Below, piece after piece: positions 11,232 through 17,737 of a stretch of 20,105 nt of DNA. Positions within the stretch are counted from its first letter, which is position 1. Each line of letters starts with the position of its first letter. The notes beneath the pieces were generated by a model, which searched no databases, was not told the DNA's origin, and was given only the letters and a program-made list of their open reading frames with translations. The position numbers and the translations under genes were made by a program. Origin of the DNA: Desulforapulum sp034007745 (GTDB lineage Bacteria; Desulfobacterota; Desulfobacteria; Desulfobacterales; Desulfobacteraceae); assembly GCA_034007745.1 (NCBI GenBank), contig JAVEQI010000041.1, forward strand, positions 1 to 20,105, written 5' to 3'.

Positions 11232-11278
11232 AGCGGTTAGCTGTTAGCTAAGAGCTAAAAGCTAACCGCTAAAAGCTG
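11232..11278. repeat. Heptanucleotide repeat (GCTAAAA/GTTAGCT type) forming an 18-bp hairpin
   Basis: Six 7-base units run from 11233 to 11274: GCGGTTA, GCTGTTA, GCTAAGA, GCTAAAA, GCTAACC, GCTAAAA. At the same time 11232-11249 and 11253-11270 are inverted copies with one mismatch and a 3-base loop, so any transcript would fold into a tight hairpin. It lies 31 bp before the cvpA start. There is no clean T-tract after it on the plus strand. Confidence 0.7.
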
Positions 11279-11308
11279 TTTCTTATAAAAAAATATGGGG
11301 TACTGGTT

Positions 11309-11857
11309 ATGAATATGTTTGACATTGTGATTGTGGTGATTGTTTCATTTTGCCTTGTTCGGGGCTTCTTCAGGGGATTTATACGCGAGGTTTCTTCAAT
11401 TGTCGCAGTGATAGCCGGATTTTATGGTGCCGGCACCTACTATCCCCTGGTGGAACCTTTTTTCAGCCGCTGGATCGATAACCCAGGTTTTCGGAAGATG
11501 CTTGTTTTTTTTCTGCTCTTTTGTGCAGTCCTGGTCGTTATCAATCTGCTGGCGGCCGTGATCCGATATTTTTTAAATATCGTTTTTCTGGGTTGGGTGG
11601 ATCGGCTCTGCGGTCTGGTATTTGGAGGGGCAAAGGGAGTTCTTATCTGTGCTGTCCTCCTGATTGCAATCACCACGCTTTTACCAAGGAATTCGGCCTT
11701 TATCTCTGAATCCCTTCTCGCGCCCCAGGTGGCAACCGTGTCCCAGGCCATATCTGTGTTTGTCACAGGGGACATGCAGCATCAATTACAGTTAAAGATC
11801 AAAGGAATAAAAAAGAATTGGGAAAAAAAGAAGACAGCCATGGCACCGGGAGTCTGA
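11309..11857 (+). CDS. cvpA: CvpA family membrane protein
   Basis: A 182-aa integral membrane protein with the CvpA pattern: DIVIVVIVSFCLVRGFFRGFIREV at the N-terminus, helices at about 4-20, 27-45, 64-87 and 104-125, and a charged C-terminal tail (160-182). In E. coli CvpA is needed for colicin V production and is linked to envelope stress and bile tolerance; its molecular role here is unknown. The Gly-Phe/Arg-rich turn after helix 1 (LVRGFFRGFIRE) is the family hallmark. A GGGG lies about 8 bases before the ATG; another ATG two codons on could also serve. The 3' end overlaps mazG by 40 bp in a different frame, so the two are very likely co-transcribed and translationally linked. Confidence 0.88.
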   Translation: MNMFDIVIVVIVSFCLVRGFFRGFIREVSSIVAVIAGFYGAGTYYPLVEPFFSRWIDNPGFRKMLVFFLLFCAVLVVINLLAAVIRYFLNIVFLGWVDRLCGLVFGGAKGVLICAVLLIAITTLLPRNSAFISESLLAPQVATVSQAISVFVTGDMQHQLQLKIKGIKKNWEKKKTAMAPGV

Positions 11858-12711
11858 CGGGACTCGTTGAAATTGTTCAGACCCTGAGGGGGGAAAATGG
11901 CTGCCCCTGGGATCGAAAGCAGACCCCTGGGACCATGTGGAAATGCCTTGTGGAAGAGGCCTATGAACTCCTCGAAGCCATCGAAAAGGACGATGCTGGT
12001 GATGTGTGTGACGAGATTGGGGATGTATTGTTCCAGCTTGTGTTCATTGCCGAACTCTACCGGGAAAAGGGGGCGTTTGATATTTTCGACGCCATCCAGG
12101 CGAGTGCACAAAAGATGATCCGCCGACACCCCCATGTTTATGCAGATCTGATCCTGGACAGTGAAGAGGCCCTTTTTAAAAGGTGGGAGAAGATCAAGGG
12201 CGAGGAGAAGAGAAAGGCGGGAAAATTGCCCCAGACCTCGGTCCTTGATTCGGTTCCTTCGGGGATGACTTCCCTTTTGAGATCCTATAAGGTTTCTGAA
12301 CGGGTCGCAAGATCCGGATTTGACTGGGACAGCATGGAAGGCGTTATTAAGAAGGTGGAAGAGGAGTGGAAGGAGTTCACCCAGGCCCTTGAAAAGGGAG
12401 ACACGGCTGAAATAGCCATGGAGTTCGGCGACATTCTTTTTACCCTGTCCAATGTGGCACGGTTTGCCGGGGTTCATCCTGAAACTTCCCTGGCCATGGC
12501 CACGGATAAATTTGAACGACGTTTCCGGCTGATGGAGGCCCTTGCTGCAGGGAGCCATAACCAGGATCAGAACAAAAACAAGGATCAGGCTCAGGAGCAA
12601 ACCCAGGGTCTGAATCAAAACCCGATCAAAATTAAGGATCTGTCAAGAACCGAAAAAGACCGTTTGTGGAACGAGGCAAAGAGTTACCCGTCTCCTATCG
12701 GACACGGTTGA
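11818..12711 (+). CDS. mazG: Nucleoside triphosphate pyrophosphohydrolase MazG, with a Gln/Asn/Lys-rich insertion near the C-terminus
   Basis: A 297-aa MazG, which hydrolyses NTPs and dNTPs to NMPs plus pyrophosphate. The first MazG domain starts LRGENGCPWDRKQT (23-36) and has the metal-binding helices EEAYELLEAI (46-55) and DEIGDVLFQLVF (65-76). The second repeats the pattern with EEEWKEFTQA (181-190) and EFGDILFTL (202-210). Residues about 247-273 form a low-complexity stretch rich in Q, N, K and D before the final helix SRTEKDRLWNEAK; E. coli MazG has no such stretch as far as I recall. The start must be the TTG at 11818: no ATG or GTG occurs in frame before the first domain, and AAAGGA lies 11 bases upstream. 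The start is inside cvpA, giving a 40-bp overlap. Confidence 0.93.
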   Translation: MGKKEDSHGTGSLTGLVEIVQTLRGENGCPWDRKQTPGTMWKCLVEEAYELLEAIEKDDAGDVCDEIGDVLFQLVFIAELYREKGAFDIFDAIQASAQKMIRRHPHVYADLILDSEEALFKRWEKIKGEEKRKAGKLPQTSVLDSVPSGMTSLLRSYKVSERVARSGFDWDSMEGVIKKVEEEWKEFTQALEKGDTAEIAMEFGDILFTLSNVARFAGVHPETSLAMATDKFERRFRLMEALAAGSHNQDQNKNKDQAQEQTQGLNQNPIKIKDLSRTEKDRLWNEAKSYPSPIGHG

Positions 12712-12803
12712 TATTCCGTCATTGCATCTTGCATCCATGGTTCATTTTGGGACCTATACCGTCAGCCAGATCAAGAAGCCTCTCCACGACCGGGGAATCA
12801 AGG

Positions 12804-13187
12804 TCAGGAAAACCTGGTAAACTTATTACTTGAAAAATCTTCAATCGCAAGGGTCTTGATGGTTTTGACATTGTCCTCGTCAATACTTGTAAATGAAAAA
12901 CTGTCCTCTTCCCCATGGGTGAAATTGATTCTCTGCCCAAACTCCTGCTGTACCTGGTCTGCAACCTTAAGCTCAAAATCTTCCTGGGGCCCGATAGTTG
13001 TGACTCTATTCACAATTGCAGCTGTCACTTTTCTAAGAATCGTTGTCCTCTTAGCATCGGCAGAGATGCTGACATTGTCGGCCTGGTATTCGCCGGCAGT
13101 TTGGTTTCTGGCTAATGTTTTGCCCTGGCTCAACTGCCGGCTGTAGCTTTTCAATACATTTTGGATCTGGTATGATGGAATTCGCAT
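12804..13187 (-). CDS. Small conserved protein resembling the DVU0524-type FlgM-associated family
   Basis: A 127-aa soluble protein. The N-terminus IPSYQIQNVLKSYSRQL is amphipathic, a short variable part follows, then DNVSISADAKR (about 38-48), which resembles the D-x-V-x-I-S-x-x-A motif of FlgM anti-sigma factors. The C-terminal half is mixed helix and polar strand with no cysteine and no membrane segment. I recall a sulfate-reducer family named after DVU0524, described as FlgM-associated, with this build; the match is from memory. The start is the ATG at 13187 because GGAG lies 8 bases upstream; a TTG two codons earlier would be too close. It follows the aldolase gene by 62 bp on the same strand. 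No flagellar gene lies in the window, so a motility role is only inferred. Confidence 0.6.
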   Translation of the reverse strand: MRIPSYQIQNVLKSYSRQLSQGKTLARNQTAGEYQADNVSISADAKRTTILRKVTAAIVNRVTTIGPQEDFELKVADQVQQEFGQRINFTHGEEDSFSFTSIDEDNVKTIKTLAIEDFSSNKFTRFS

Positions 13188-13249
13188 TTTCAATTCTCCA
13201 TGACCTTAACATCACTGTCGGTCGTTGATACCAGAACCTGAAGCTGTTT

Positions 13250-14542
13250 TTAATCGTCAAAATCTCCTTCAGGTCCCTTGTCCGGTGAGATCATGGCGCC
13301 TTTTTCCTTTATTCGCTCCCGGGTCCAGTCCCTGGGGTCTTCAATGGAACTTGCCTTGGATCCCGGGTCGTGGGAGCCTTTTTCCAGTATCTGGTCAAGT
13401 GCAATGGATGCCGTTCCCCGGGCATTGAAAACCGTTGTTAAAAGCGTATAGACAAATTCTTCAACTCCTTTGACCATTCTTTCCCTGATTTCTTTTGGCT
13501 GGGCATGGAGGATGTTTTCAAAGGGAAGGTTCAGCTTTTTAAAGTCACCTGCCCTCAGGCCAAGTTTTTCTGCCCTGTCAAGCATCTGCTGCCACACGGC
13601 GTTGCTCACACCACGGTCGTCCTTTTTAATGAAGTTTCCGTTGTCGTCAAGGATGGCGTTCCCATAGTCGTTCACCTCAACACCCCAGGAGATCATCTGG
13701 AGGGCGGTGGCCACATTTGCCTTTGTTGTCCGGGTCAAGGAAGCAATTTCCCTGAGTCTGTCCGAGCTGTTGCCAGACGTTCCGTGCTGGGCGCCGGAGG
13801 TTCCATAGGGAGACAGGGCCTTGTGGATCTCCCGGGTAAGGGTGACGTCAATTCCGGTTCCGCTGGCCTCGATGCCATGGGTGGTTCCATTGTTCAGAGC
13901 GATCCAGTCGGGAACGATGCCGTGGGCGTTGAGTCCCTGGATCAGGAACAGGGCCTCTTCAGGGGTTGAAAGGCCCTGGGTTCCCTTGATTTCTCCTACT
14001 TCAGTCTCAAGGCCTGCCCAGGATGGAACAAAGGGGTTGAGCTCGAGGTTAGCCAGAAGATTCTGGTCGTCATGCATGTGGGAGGCGTCTATGGCTATGG
14101 AGGTGATACCCGCATCAAACAGCGAAGGAATTTCGGTCTTTGCCAGATCTATATCTCCGGGCTTTTTAATGCCGAAGTGATCGGCATGGACCGCCACGGG
14201 AACGGTTATGTTGAGTTCGTTGCAAAAGGCGTCAACCTGGCGGGCCATGTTCCACAGGCTTACGGCACAATAGGCGTTGGTCCCGCCTTCTGACCGGGCG
14301 ATCTCTATGATGATGGCGGCATCGGCCCTTTGGGCCGCCATAAGCGCACCCCTTAGAACAAAGGCACTCCTTGCATTGGCCGCAATGGTCATGGCCTTTC
14401 CCTTTTTTATCATGGCCTGGTCAATGTATTTGCCGCTCACGATCAGAGCTTTCGAGTTTGGGAAGAGCTGTTTGATGTTTGGAGGTCTTCCCAGGTCAAG
14501 GGCCCGGTTGAAATCCTTGGAATATTTACTTGTTGCAGTCAT
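13250..14542 (-). CDS. Class II fructose-bisphosphate aldolase family protein (long form)
   Basis: A 430-aa zinc-dependent aldolase of the FbaA/FbaB class II superfamily. Visible motifs: VAVHADHFG (117-124), where H119/D121/H122 fit the catalytic Asp and first zinc His; IAIDASHMH (149-157); an LETEVGEIKG segment (178-187) like the VEGELG block; ALNNGTTHG (215-223) with H222; and AQHGTSG (251-257) with H253. Class II enzymes usually have 280-360 residues; this one has an extra N-terminal part and about 70 extra C-terminal residues with a charged end (EGDFDD). The probable reaction is cleavage or formation of fructose 1,6-bisphosphate, most likely for gluconeogenesis in an anaerobe using acids, but a related sugar phosphate cannot be excluded. 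GGAGG lies 5 bases before the ATG, and an extended -10 promoter sits about 75 bases upstream. Confidence 0.82.
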   Translation of the reverse strand: MTATSKYSKDFNRALDLGRPPNIKQLFPNSKALIVSGKYIDQAMIKKGKAMTIAANARSAFVLRGALMAAQRADAAIIIEIARSEGGTNAYCAVSLWNMARQVDAFCNELNITVPVAVHADHFGIKKPGDIDLAKTEIPSLFDAGITSIAIDASHMHDDQNLLANLELNPFVPSWAGLETEVGEIKGTQGLSTPEEALFLIQGLNAHGIVPDWIALNNGTTHGIEASGTGIDVTLTREIHKALSPYGTSGAQHGTSGNSSDRLREIASLTRTTKANVATALQMISWGVEVNDYGNAILDDNGNFIKKDDRGVSNAVWQQMLDRAEKLGLRAGDFKKLNLPFENILHAQPKEIRERMVKGVEEFVYTLLTTVFNARGTASIALDQILEKGSHDPGSKASSIEDPRDWTRERIKEKGAMISPDKGPEGDFDD

Positions 14543-14616
14543 GGCAGCCTCCGTTTATGGGTTGGGGTTTGGGTGTTTGATACCCTTTATGATCGATTTT
14601 TTTCAACTGATCGAGG

Positions 14617-14625
14617 ATTATAGCA
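14617..14625 (-). promoter_or_regulatory. Extended -10 promoter for the aldolase gene
   Basis: Read on the minus strand this is TGCTATAAT, a perfect TATAAT with an extended TGn element. The -35 at 17-bp spacing (GTAGAA) is poor, which is usual for extended -10 promoters. Transcription would start near 14610, giving a leader of about 70 bases. Confidence 0.6.
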
Positions 14626-14680
14626 TAAATTTTAAACTCTTCTACCCCTAAATGGGAGAAAAGGACATGTAAATTAAAAA

Positions 14681-14700
14681 ATGAATGATATCTCATATTT
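14681..14700. promoter_or_regulatory. Candidate FadR-like operator, one good half-site
   Basis: ATGAATGATATCTCATATTT has a perfect left half ATGAATGA and a right half that begins TCAT, with the same 4-base centre spacing as the operator at 14851. The outer right half is degenerate. It lies 120 bp upstream of the tetR -35 and about 70 bp upstream of the aldolase start point, so it could act on either gene. Confidence 0.4.
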
Positions 14701-14819
14701 ATTTTTTTTGAGATACCAATGGTTCAGAAGAAGTTTTTTCCAGTATTCTTTCTCTATAACCTACGAAAAATATGGAATATATTAAAATAATAGTTCGGGC
14801 GTAAAATATGATAATCTTC

Positions 14820-14849
14820 TTGACATATGAAAATTATCTTTGATATCAT
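14820..14849 (+). promoter_or_regulatory. Sigma-70 promoter of the tetR gene
   Basis: A consensus -35 TTGACA (14820-14825) and a -10 TATCAT (14844-14849, 5 of 6) are 18 bp apart. Transcription should start near 14856, inside the palindromic operator. This rules out the upstream ATG at 14827 as the tetR start, because that codon lies between the -35 and -10. Confidence 0.7.
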
Positions 14850-14850
14850 A

Positions 14851-14870
14851 ATGAATGATTATTCATTACT
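14851..14870. promoter_or_regulatory. Palindromic TetR/FadR-type operator over the tetR start point
   Basis: ATGAATGATTATTCATTACT fits ATGAATGA-N4-TCATTCAT, the consensus I recall for Bacillus FadR (YsiA), with mismatches only in the outer right half; the inner 18 bp (14850-14867) are 16/18 self-complementary. It begins just after the -10 and covers the likely start point, the classic place for autorepression. The adjacent gene encodes a FadR-like TetR protein. Confidence 0.65.
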
Positions 14871-14898
14871 CCCTTGCTTAAGAATAAAGGTAATTGCA

Positions 14899-15492
14899 GT
14901 GCAAAAAGCAAAAAAAGAAAGACCCGACAAGTACAACTCCATATTGAACGCTGCGGGCACCGTGTTTGCCAGGTTAGGCCTTCACAAGGCCACCATCTCC
15001 CAGATTGCCCAGGAGGCAGGCGTAGCAGACGGTACTATTTATCTCTACTTCAAGAACAAGGATGATATCCTTTACCAGTACATGAGCTTCAAGAGTGATC
15101 TTTTCTTTGAATCCATGGGAAGGGCTGTGCAGGGCTGCGACAGTGCCGATGTAAAGCTCAGAAACCTCATCCTGTGTCACTTGACCGAGTTTCAGCAGGA
15201 TAAAGAAATGGCTATTGTGTTTCAATCCGAGGTGAGGTATCGCCGTGATATCGCATCTAAGATCAAGGATATCTCTAAGATATATTTTGATCTTCTCACG
15301 GAAATCATGGAACAGGGTCAGAATGAAGGTGTGCTGCGCCAGGATCTGTTTATGGGGCTTGTAAAACGTTTTGTTCTGGGTGCTGTTGAAGGGGTAATCA
15401 ACACCTGGGTTGCGGCGGATGGAAAGTACGATCTTATATCCATGGCAGACCCCCTGATGGAGCTTTACCTTAACGGAATTAAAGCCCGTTAA
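14899..15492 (+). CDS. TetR family transcriptional regulator, FadR/YsiA-like (fatty-acid oxidation repressor)
   Basis: A 197-aa repressor. Residues 10-55 are the TetR DNA-binding domain (ILNAAGTVFARLGLHKATIS, then the helix-turn-helix IAQEAGVADGTIYLYF, 36-51). The C-terminal ligand domain, with ISKIYFDLLTEIMEQGQNEG (125-144) and GAVEGVINTWV (161-171), resembles the YsiA/FadR type, whose members bind long-chain acyl-CoA. The start is the GTG at 14899: AAAGG lies 8 bases upstream, and the possible earlier ATG at 14827 lies inside the promoter. A palindromic operator sits on its own start point. The gene precedes a FadF-like Fe-S oxidoreductase and etfBA on the same strand, and Bacillus FadR controls equivalents of both. 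The inference is that it represses this electron-transfer operon until acyl-CoA accumulates. Confidence 0.88.
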   Translation: MQKAKKERPDKYNSILNAAGTVFARLGLHKATISQIAQEAGVADGTIYLYFKNKDDILYQYMSFKSDLFFESMGRAVQGCDSADVKLRNLILCHLTEFQQDKEMAIVFQSEVRYRRDIASKIKDISKIYFDLLTEIMEQGQNEGVLRQDLFMGLVKRFVLGAVEGVINTWVAADGKYDLISMADPLMELYLNGIKAR

Positions 15493-15523
15493 GCCTCAGA
15501 TGGCAGCTGAACTGTGTTTTTGC

Positions 15524-15550
15524 TTGACGCATTGCAGCTAGTCTATTAAT
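15524..15550 (+). promoter_or_regulatory. Possible promoter for the Fe-S oxidoreductase - etfBA operon (weak)
   Basis: TTGACG (15524-15529) is a good -35. The best -10 is ATTAAT (15545-15550) at a short 15-bp spacing. It lies in the 133-bp gap between tetR and the Fe-S oxidoreductase gene and directly precedes operator-like half-sites. Confidence 0.35.
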
Positions 15551-15585
15551 GAATTGAAGTCGCATTCATCATTTCAGGTGAATGC
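15549..15585. promoter_or_regulatory. Operator-like cluster of TGAAT/ATTCA half-sites upstream of the Fe-S oxidoreductase gene
   Basis: Three half-sites occur: ATGAAT (15549-15554), ATTCAT (15564-15569) and TGAATGC (15579-15585). The first two are inverted with 9 bases between them, one more than in the consensus I recall. GCATTCA (15562-15568) and TGAATGC form a perfect inverted repeat with a 10-base spacer. The half-sites match those at the tetR operator, but the spacing differs, so binding by the same regulator is plausible and not certain. Confidence 0.4.
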
Positions 15586-15625
15586 CGCACATTTATGAAC
15601 CTTTTTAACGATCAAGAGGTAAAAC

Positions 15626-17692
15626 ATGTCTTCCCTGATTGGCCCCGCAAGTTTTAAAGTTTTTGGTTTTTTCCCCACCGCCCTTCTATCGTTTCTGATA
15701 CCGGTGGTGGGGGTTGCTATGTTCGCCTACATCATGGCAAGGAGGGTTGCACCCCTGGTGCGGGCGGCCCCTGACCAAAGGTTTGACCGCATACCCGAAC
15801 GGATCAAGAACCTTCTGGTACTCTGGCTTGCCCAGTACCGTCAGCCGAGGTACAGGACTGCAGGCATTGTTCACATTGTGATCTTTGCCGGATTTCTGGT
15901 TTTGTCCATACGTTCCACCTCCCTTGTCCTCGTGGGGATGTTTGACGGATTTGTCGTTCCAGGCTTTGACGGGGTTATCGGTCATATTTACAATTTTTTT
16001 AAGGACTATGCAGCAACAGCAGTGCTTGCGGCCTGTATTGTTGCGGCTGCCCGCAGGGGCATTGTCAAGCCTGAACGGTATGCCGTTCCGGCAAAGTATG
16101 GCAAGGATCATACGGCCGAGGCCATCTTTGTGCTTGGTTTGATTTCGACCCTCATGATCTCCGAGAGCCTTTTTGAGGCTTCGAATGCGGCTTTTGAGAT
16201 GAGCCAGACCGGCCACAGCGAGTTTCTGGCCCCCCTCTCCCTTGCCTGGATTTTCAGGGCCATGCTCGTTTCTGCCTCCCAGTCAACCCTCCAGGCCATG
16301 CACATTGTCATGTATTTTATCCATGACATCACCTTTTTCTTTTTCCTCTGCTTTCTGCCCTTAGGCAAACATTTCCACGTGATCACATCTTTTTTCAACG
16401 TGCTTTTCATGCGGGTGGACAAGGGCAACATAAAGCCCGTAAAATATGGTATAACCGAAGCCGAACTTGACGACCTGGAATCATTCGGGGTTAAAAAGCT
16501 GGAAGATTTCACCTGGAAGCACATGCTTGACTTTTATTCGTGCGCCGATTGCGGGCGATGCTCTGACCAGTGTCCTGCCAATGCCGTGGGTCGGCCTCTC
16601 TCACCGAGGTTCATCACCATCAAGGCAAGGGATCTGATGTTCAAGAACTATCCCCTGTCCGGCGAAATTTATAAGAGCAAGATGCTGGTTCAAGATATCT
16701 ACACCGAGGATGAGATCTGGTCGTGCACCACCTGCGGGGCCTGCGAGGAGGAATGTCCCCTTGGCATCGAGTATATCGACAAGATGGTAGACCTGAGAAG
16801 GGGCATGGTTGACGAGGGCATGGTGCCCCAGTCCCTGCAAAAACCCTTGAAGGCCCTTGAAAAGAGGGGCAATCCCTATGGCACCATGGAGAAAAAACGG
16901 GCAGACTGGGCAAGGGAAAAAGAATTTGCAGCTGAATGCCCTGTCAAAATTATTGAAAATGGAGATACTGCAGATACCCTGTTTTTTGTTGACAGCATAA
17001 CTTCGTTTGACGACAATATCCAGGAGATCGCAAGAAGAACGGCAAAGATCCTGACCCGGGCGGGTGTGGATTTTGCCATCCTTGGTAAAGGGGAAAAGGA
17101 CAGCGGCAACGAGGTTGTACGTTTTGGCGAGGAGATGCTGTTCCAGGATTTAAAGTCACAAAACACAGAGGCTATCCTGGAATCCGGGGTCAAGAACATC
17201 GTGACTGCCGATCCCCATGCATATAACGCCCTGAAGAACGATTACAAAAACCTTCCTCCTGTTAGGCATATAAGCCAGGTGATTGCCGAAAAAATCAGGG
17301 AAGGGGCATTGACCCTGAAGCATGCGCTTCACCCGGAAAAGGTGTATGTGTACCATGATCCCTGTTATCTTGGCCGCCACAGTTCTATCTATGAAGATCC
17401 AAGGCAGGCTCTTGACGCCATTGAAGGGCTGAAACGGGTGGAATTTGAAAAGAATCGGGACCGTTCGTTCTGCTGCGGCGGCGGCGGGCTCATGCTCTTT
17501 TATGAGCCGGAAGAAGAGACCCGCATGGGTGTGGTGCGGGTTAACATGGCAGCCGAGGCCGGTGCTAATGTGATCGTTACTGCCTGCCCCTTCTGCCTTG
17601 TCAATATTGAGGACGCCATTAAGGTGGGCGGTTTTGAGGGCAAGATTGAGGCGCTGGATCTTACTGAGTTGGTTGAGCAGCACCTGGCATAA
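15626..17692 (+). CDS. Membrane-bound Fe-S oxidoreductase, FadF/EMO-like (ETF to quinone), with a cysteine-less first CCG domain
   Basis: A 688-aa protein. The N-terminal 250 residues form about six membrane helices (about 14-37, 80-103, 128-146, 164-184, 205-222, 225-248) with several histidines, like the NarI-type cytochrome b part of related proteins. Two 4Fe-4S sites follow: C306/C309/C312/C316 and C367/C370/C373/C377. Two HdrB-like CCG domains come next. The second is intact (HDPC with C580, C616/C617 in CCGGGG, C654/C657 in CPFC). The first (about 450-545) keeps the fold's sequence pattern but has no cysteine at all. Relatives (FadF in Bacillus, EMO in syntrophs) are thought to carry electrons from ETF to menaquinone; that fits etfB and etfA lying 45 bp downstream. 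AAGAGG precedes the ATG. Heme binding and quinone reduction are inferences. Confidence 0.88.
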   Translation: MSSLIGPASFKVFGFFPTALLSFLIPVVGVAMFAYIMARRVAPLVRAAPDQRFDRIPERIKNLLVLWLAQYRQPRYRTAGIVHIVIFAGFLVLSIRSTSLVLVGMFDGFVVPGFDGVIGHIYNFFKDYAATAVLAACIVAAARRGIVKPERYAVPAKYGKDHTAEAIFVLGLISTLMISESLFEASNAAFEMSQTGHSEFLAPLSLAWIFRAMLVSASQSTLQAMHIVMYFIHDITFFFFLCFLPLGKHFHVITSFFNVLFMRVDKGNIKPVKYGITEAELDDLESFGVKKLEDFTWKHMLDFYSCADCGRCSDQCPANAVGRPLSPRFITIKARDLMFKNYPLSGEIYKSKMLVQDIYTEDEIWSCTTCGACEEECPLGIEYIDKMVDLRRGMVDEGMVPQSLQKPLKALEKRGNPYGTMEKKRADWAREKEFAAECPVKIIENGDTADTLFFVDSITSFDDNIQEIARRTAKILTRAGVDFAILGKGEKDSGNEVVRFGEEMLFQDLKSQNTEAILESGVKNIVTADPHAYNALKNDYKNLPPVRHISQVIAEKIREGALTLKHALHPEKVYVYHDPCYLGRHSSIYEDPRQALDAIEGLKRVEFEKNRDRSFCCGGGGLMLFYEPEEETRMGVVRVNMAAEAGANVIVTACPFCLVNIEDAIKVGGFEGKIEALDLTELVEQHLA

Positions 17693-17737
17693 AATCATTT
17701 AGTTGTAAAAAGAACCAATACAATAAAGGAGGTAGAG

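Larger units (their letters stand above)
14543..14898. other. Divergent intergenic region between the aldolase and tetR genes
   Basis: This 356-bp spacer has no gene. It is markedly AT-rich from about 14,580 on. From left to right it holds a G/T-rich tract of about three 7-base units at 14557-14577 inside the aldolase leader, the aldolase promoter, a FadR-like operator at 14681-14700, and the tetR promoter and operator. The stretch 14701-14819 shows only A/T-rich sequence that I cannot assign. Confidence 0.7.

Noticed and set aside
11232..11278. CRISPR-like array
   Set aside because: The units are 7 bases with no spacers and no cas genes are present; it is a simple tandem repeat.
11782..12618. 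A 278-codon minus-strand open frame opposite mazG
   Set aside because: It is the antisense shadow of cvpA/mazG: no recognisable domain, unlikely composition, and the plus-strand frame is clearly MazG.
12737..12820. A 27-codon plus-strand ORF (MVHFGTYTVSQIKK...) between mazG and the FlgM-like gene
   Set aside because: Very short, no ribosome site, and it overlaps the 3' end of the minus-strand gene; kept only as a possible decayed fragment.
14827..14898. An upstream ATG extending the TetR protein by 24 residues
   Set aside because: The ATG lies between the -35 and -10 of the tetR promoter, so it would not be transcribed; GTG 14899 has a good ribosome site.
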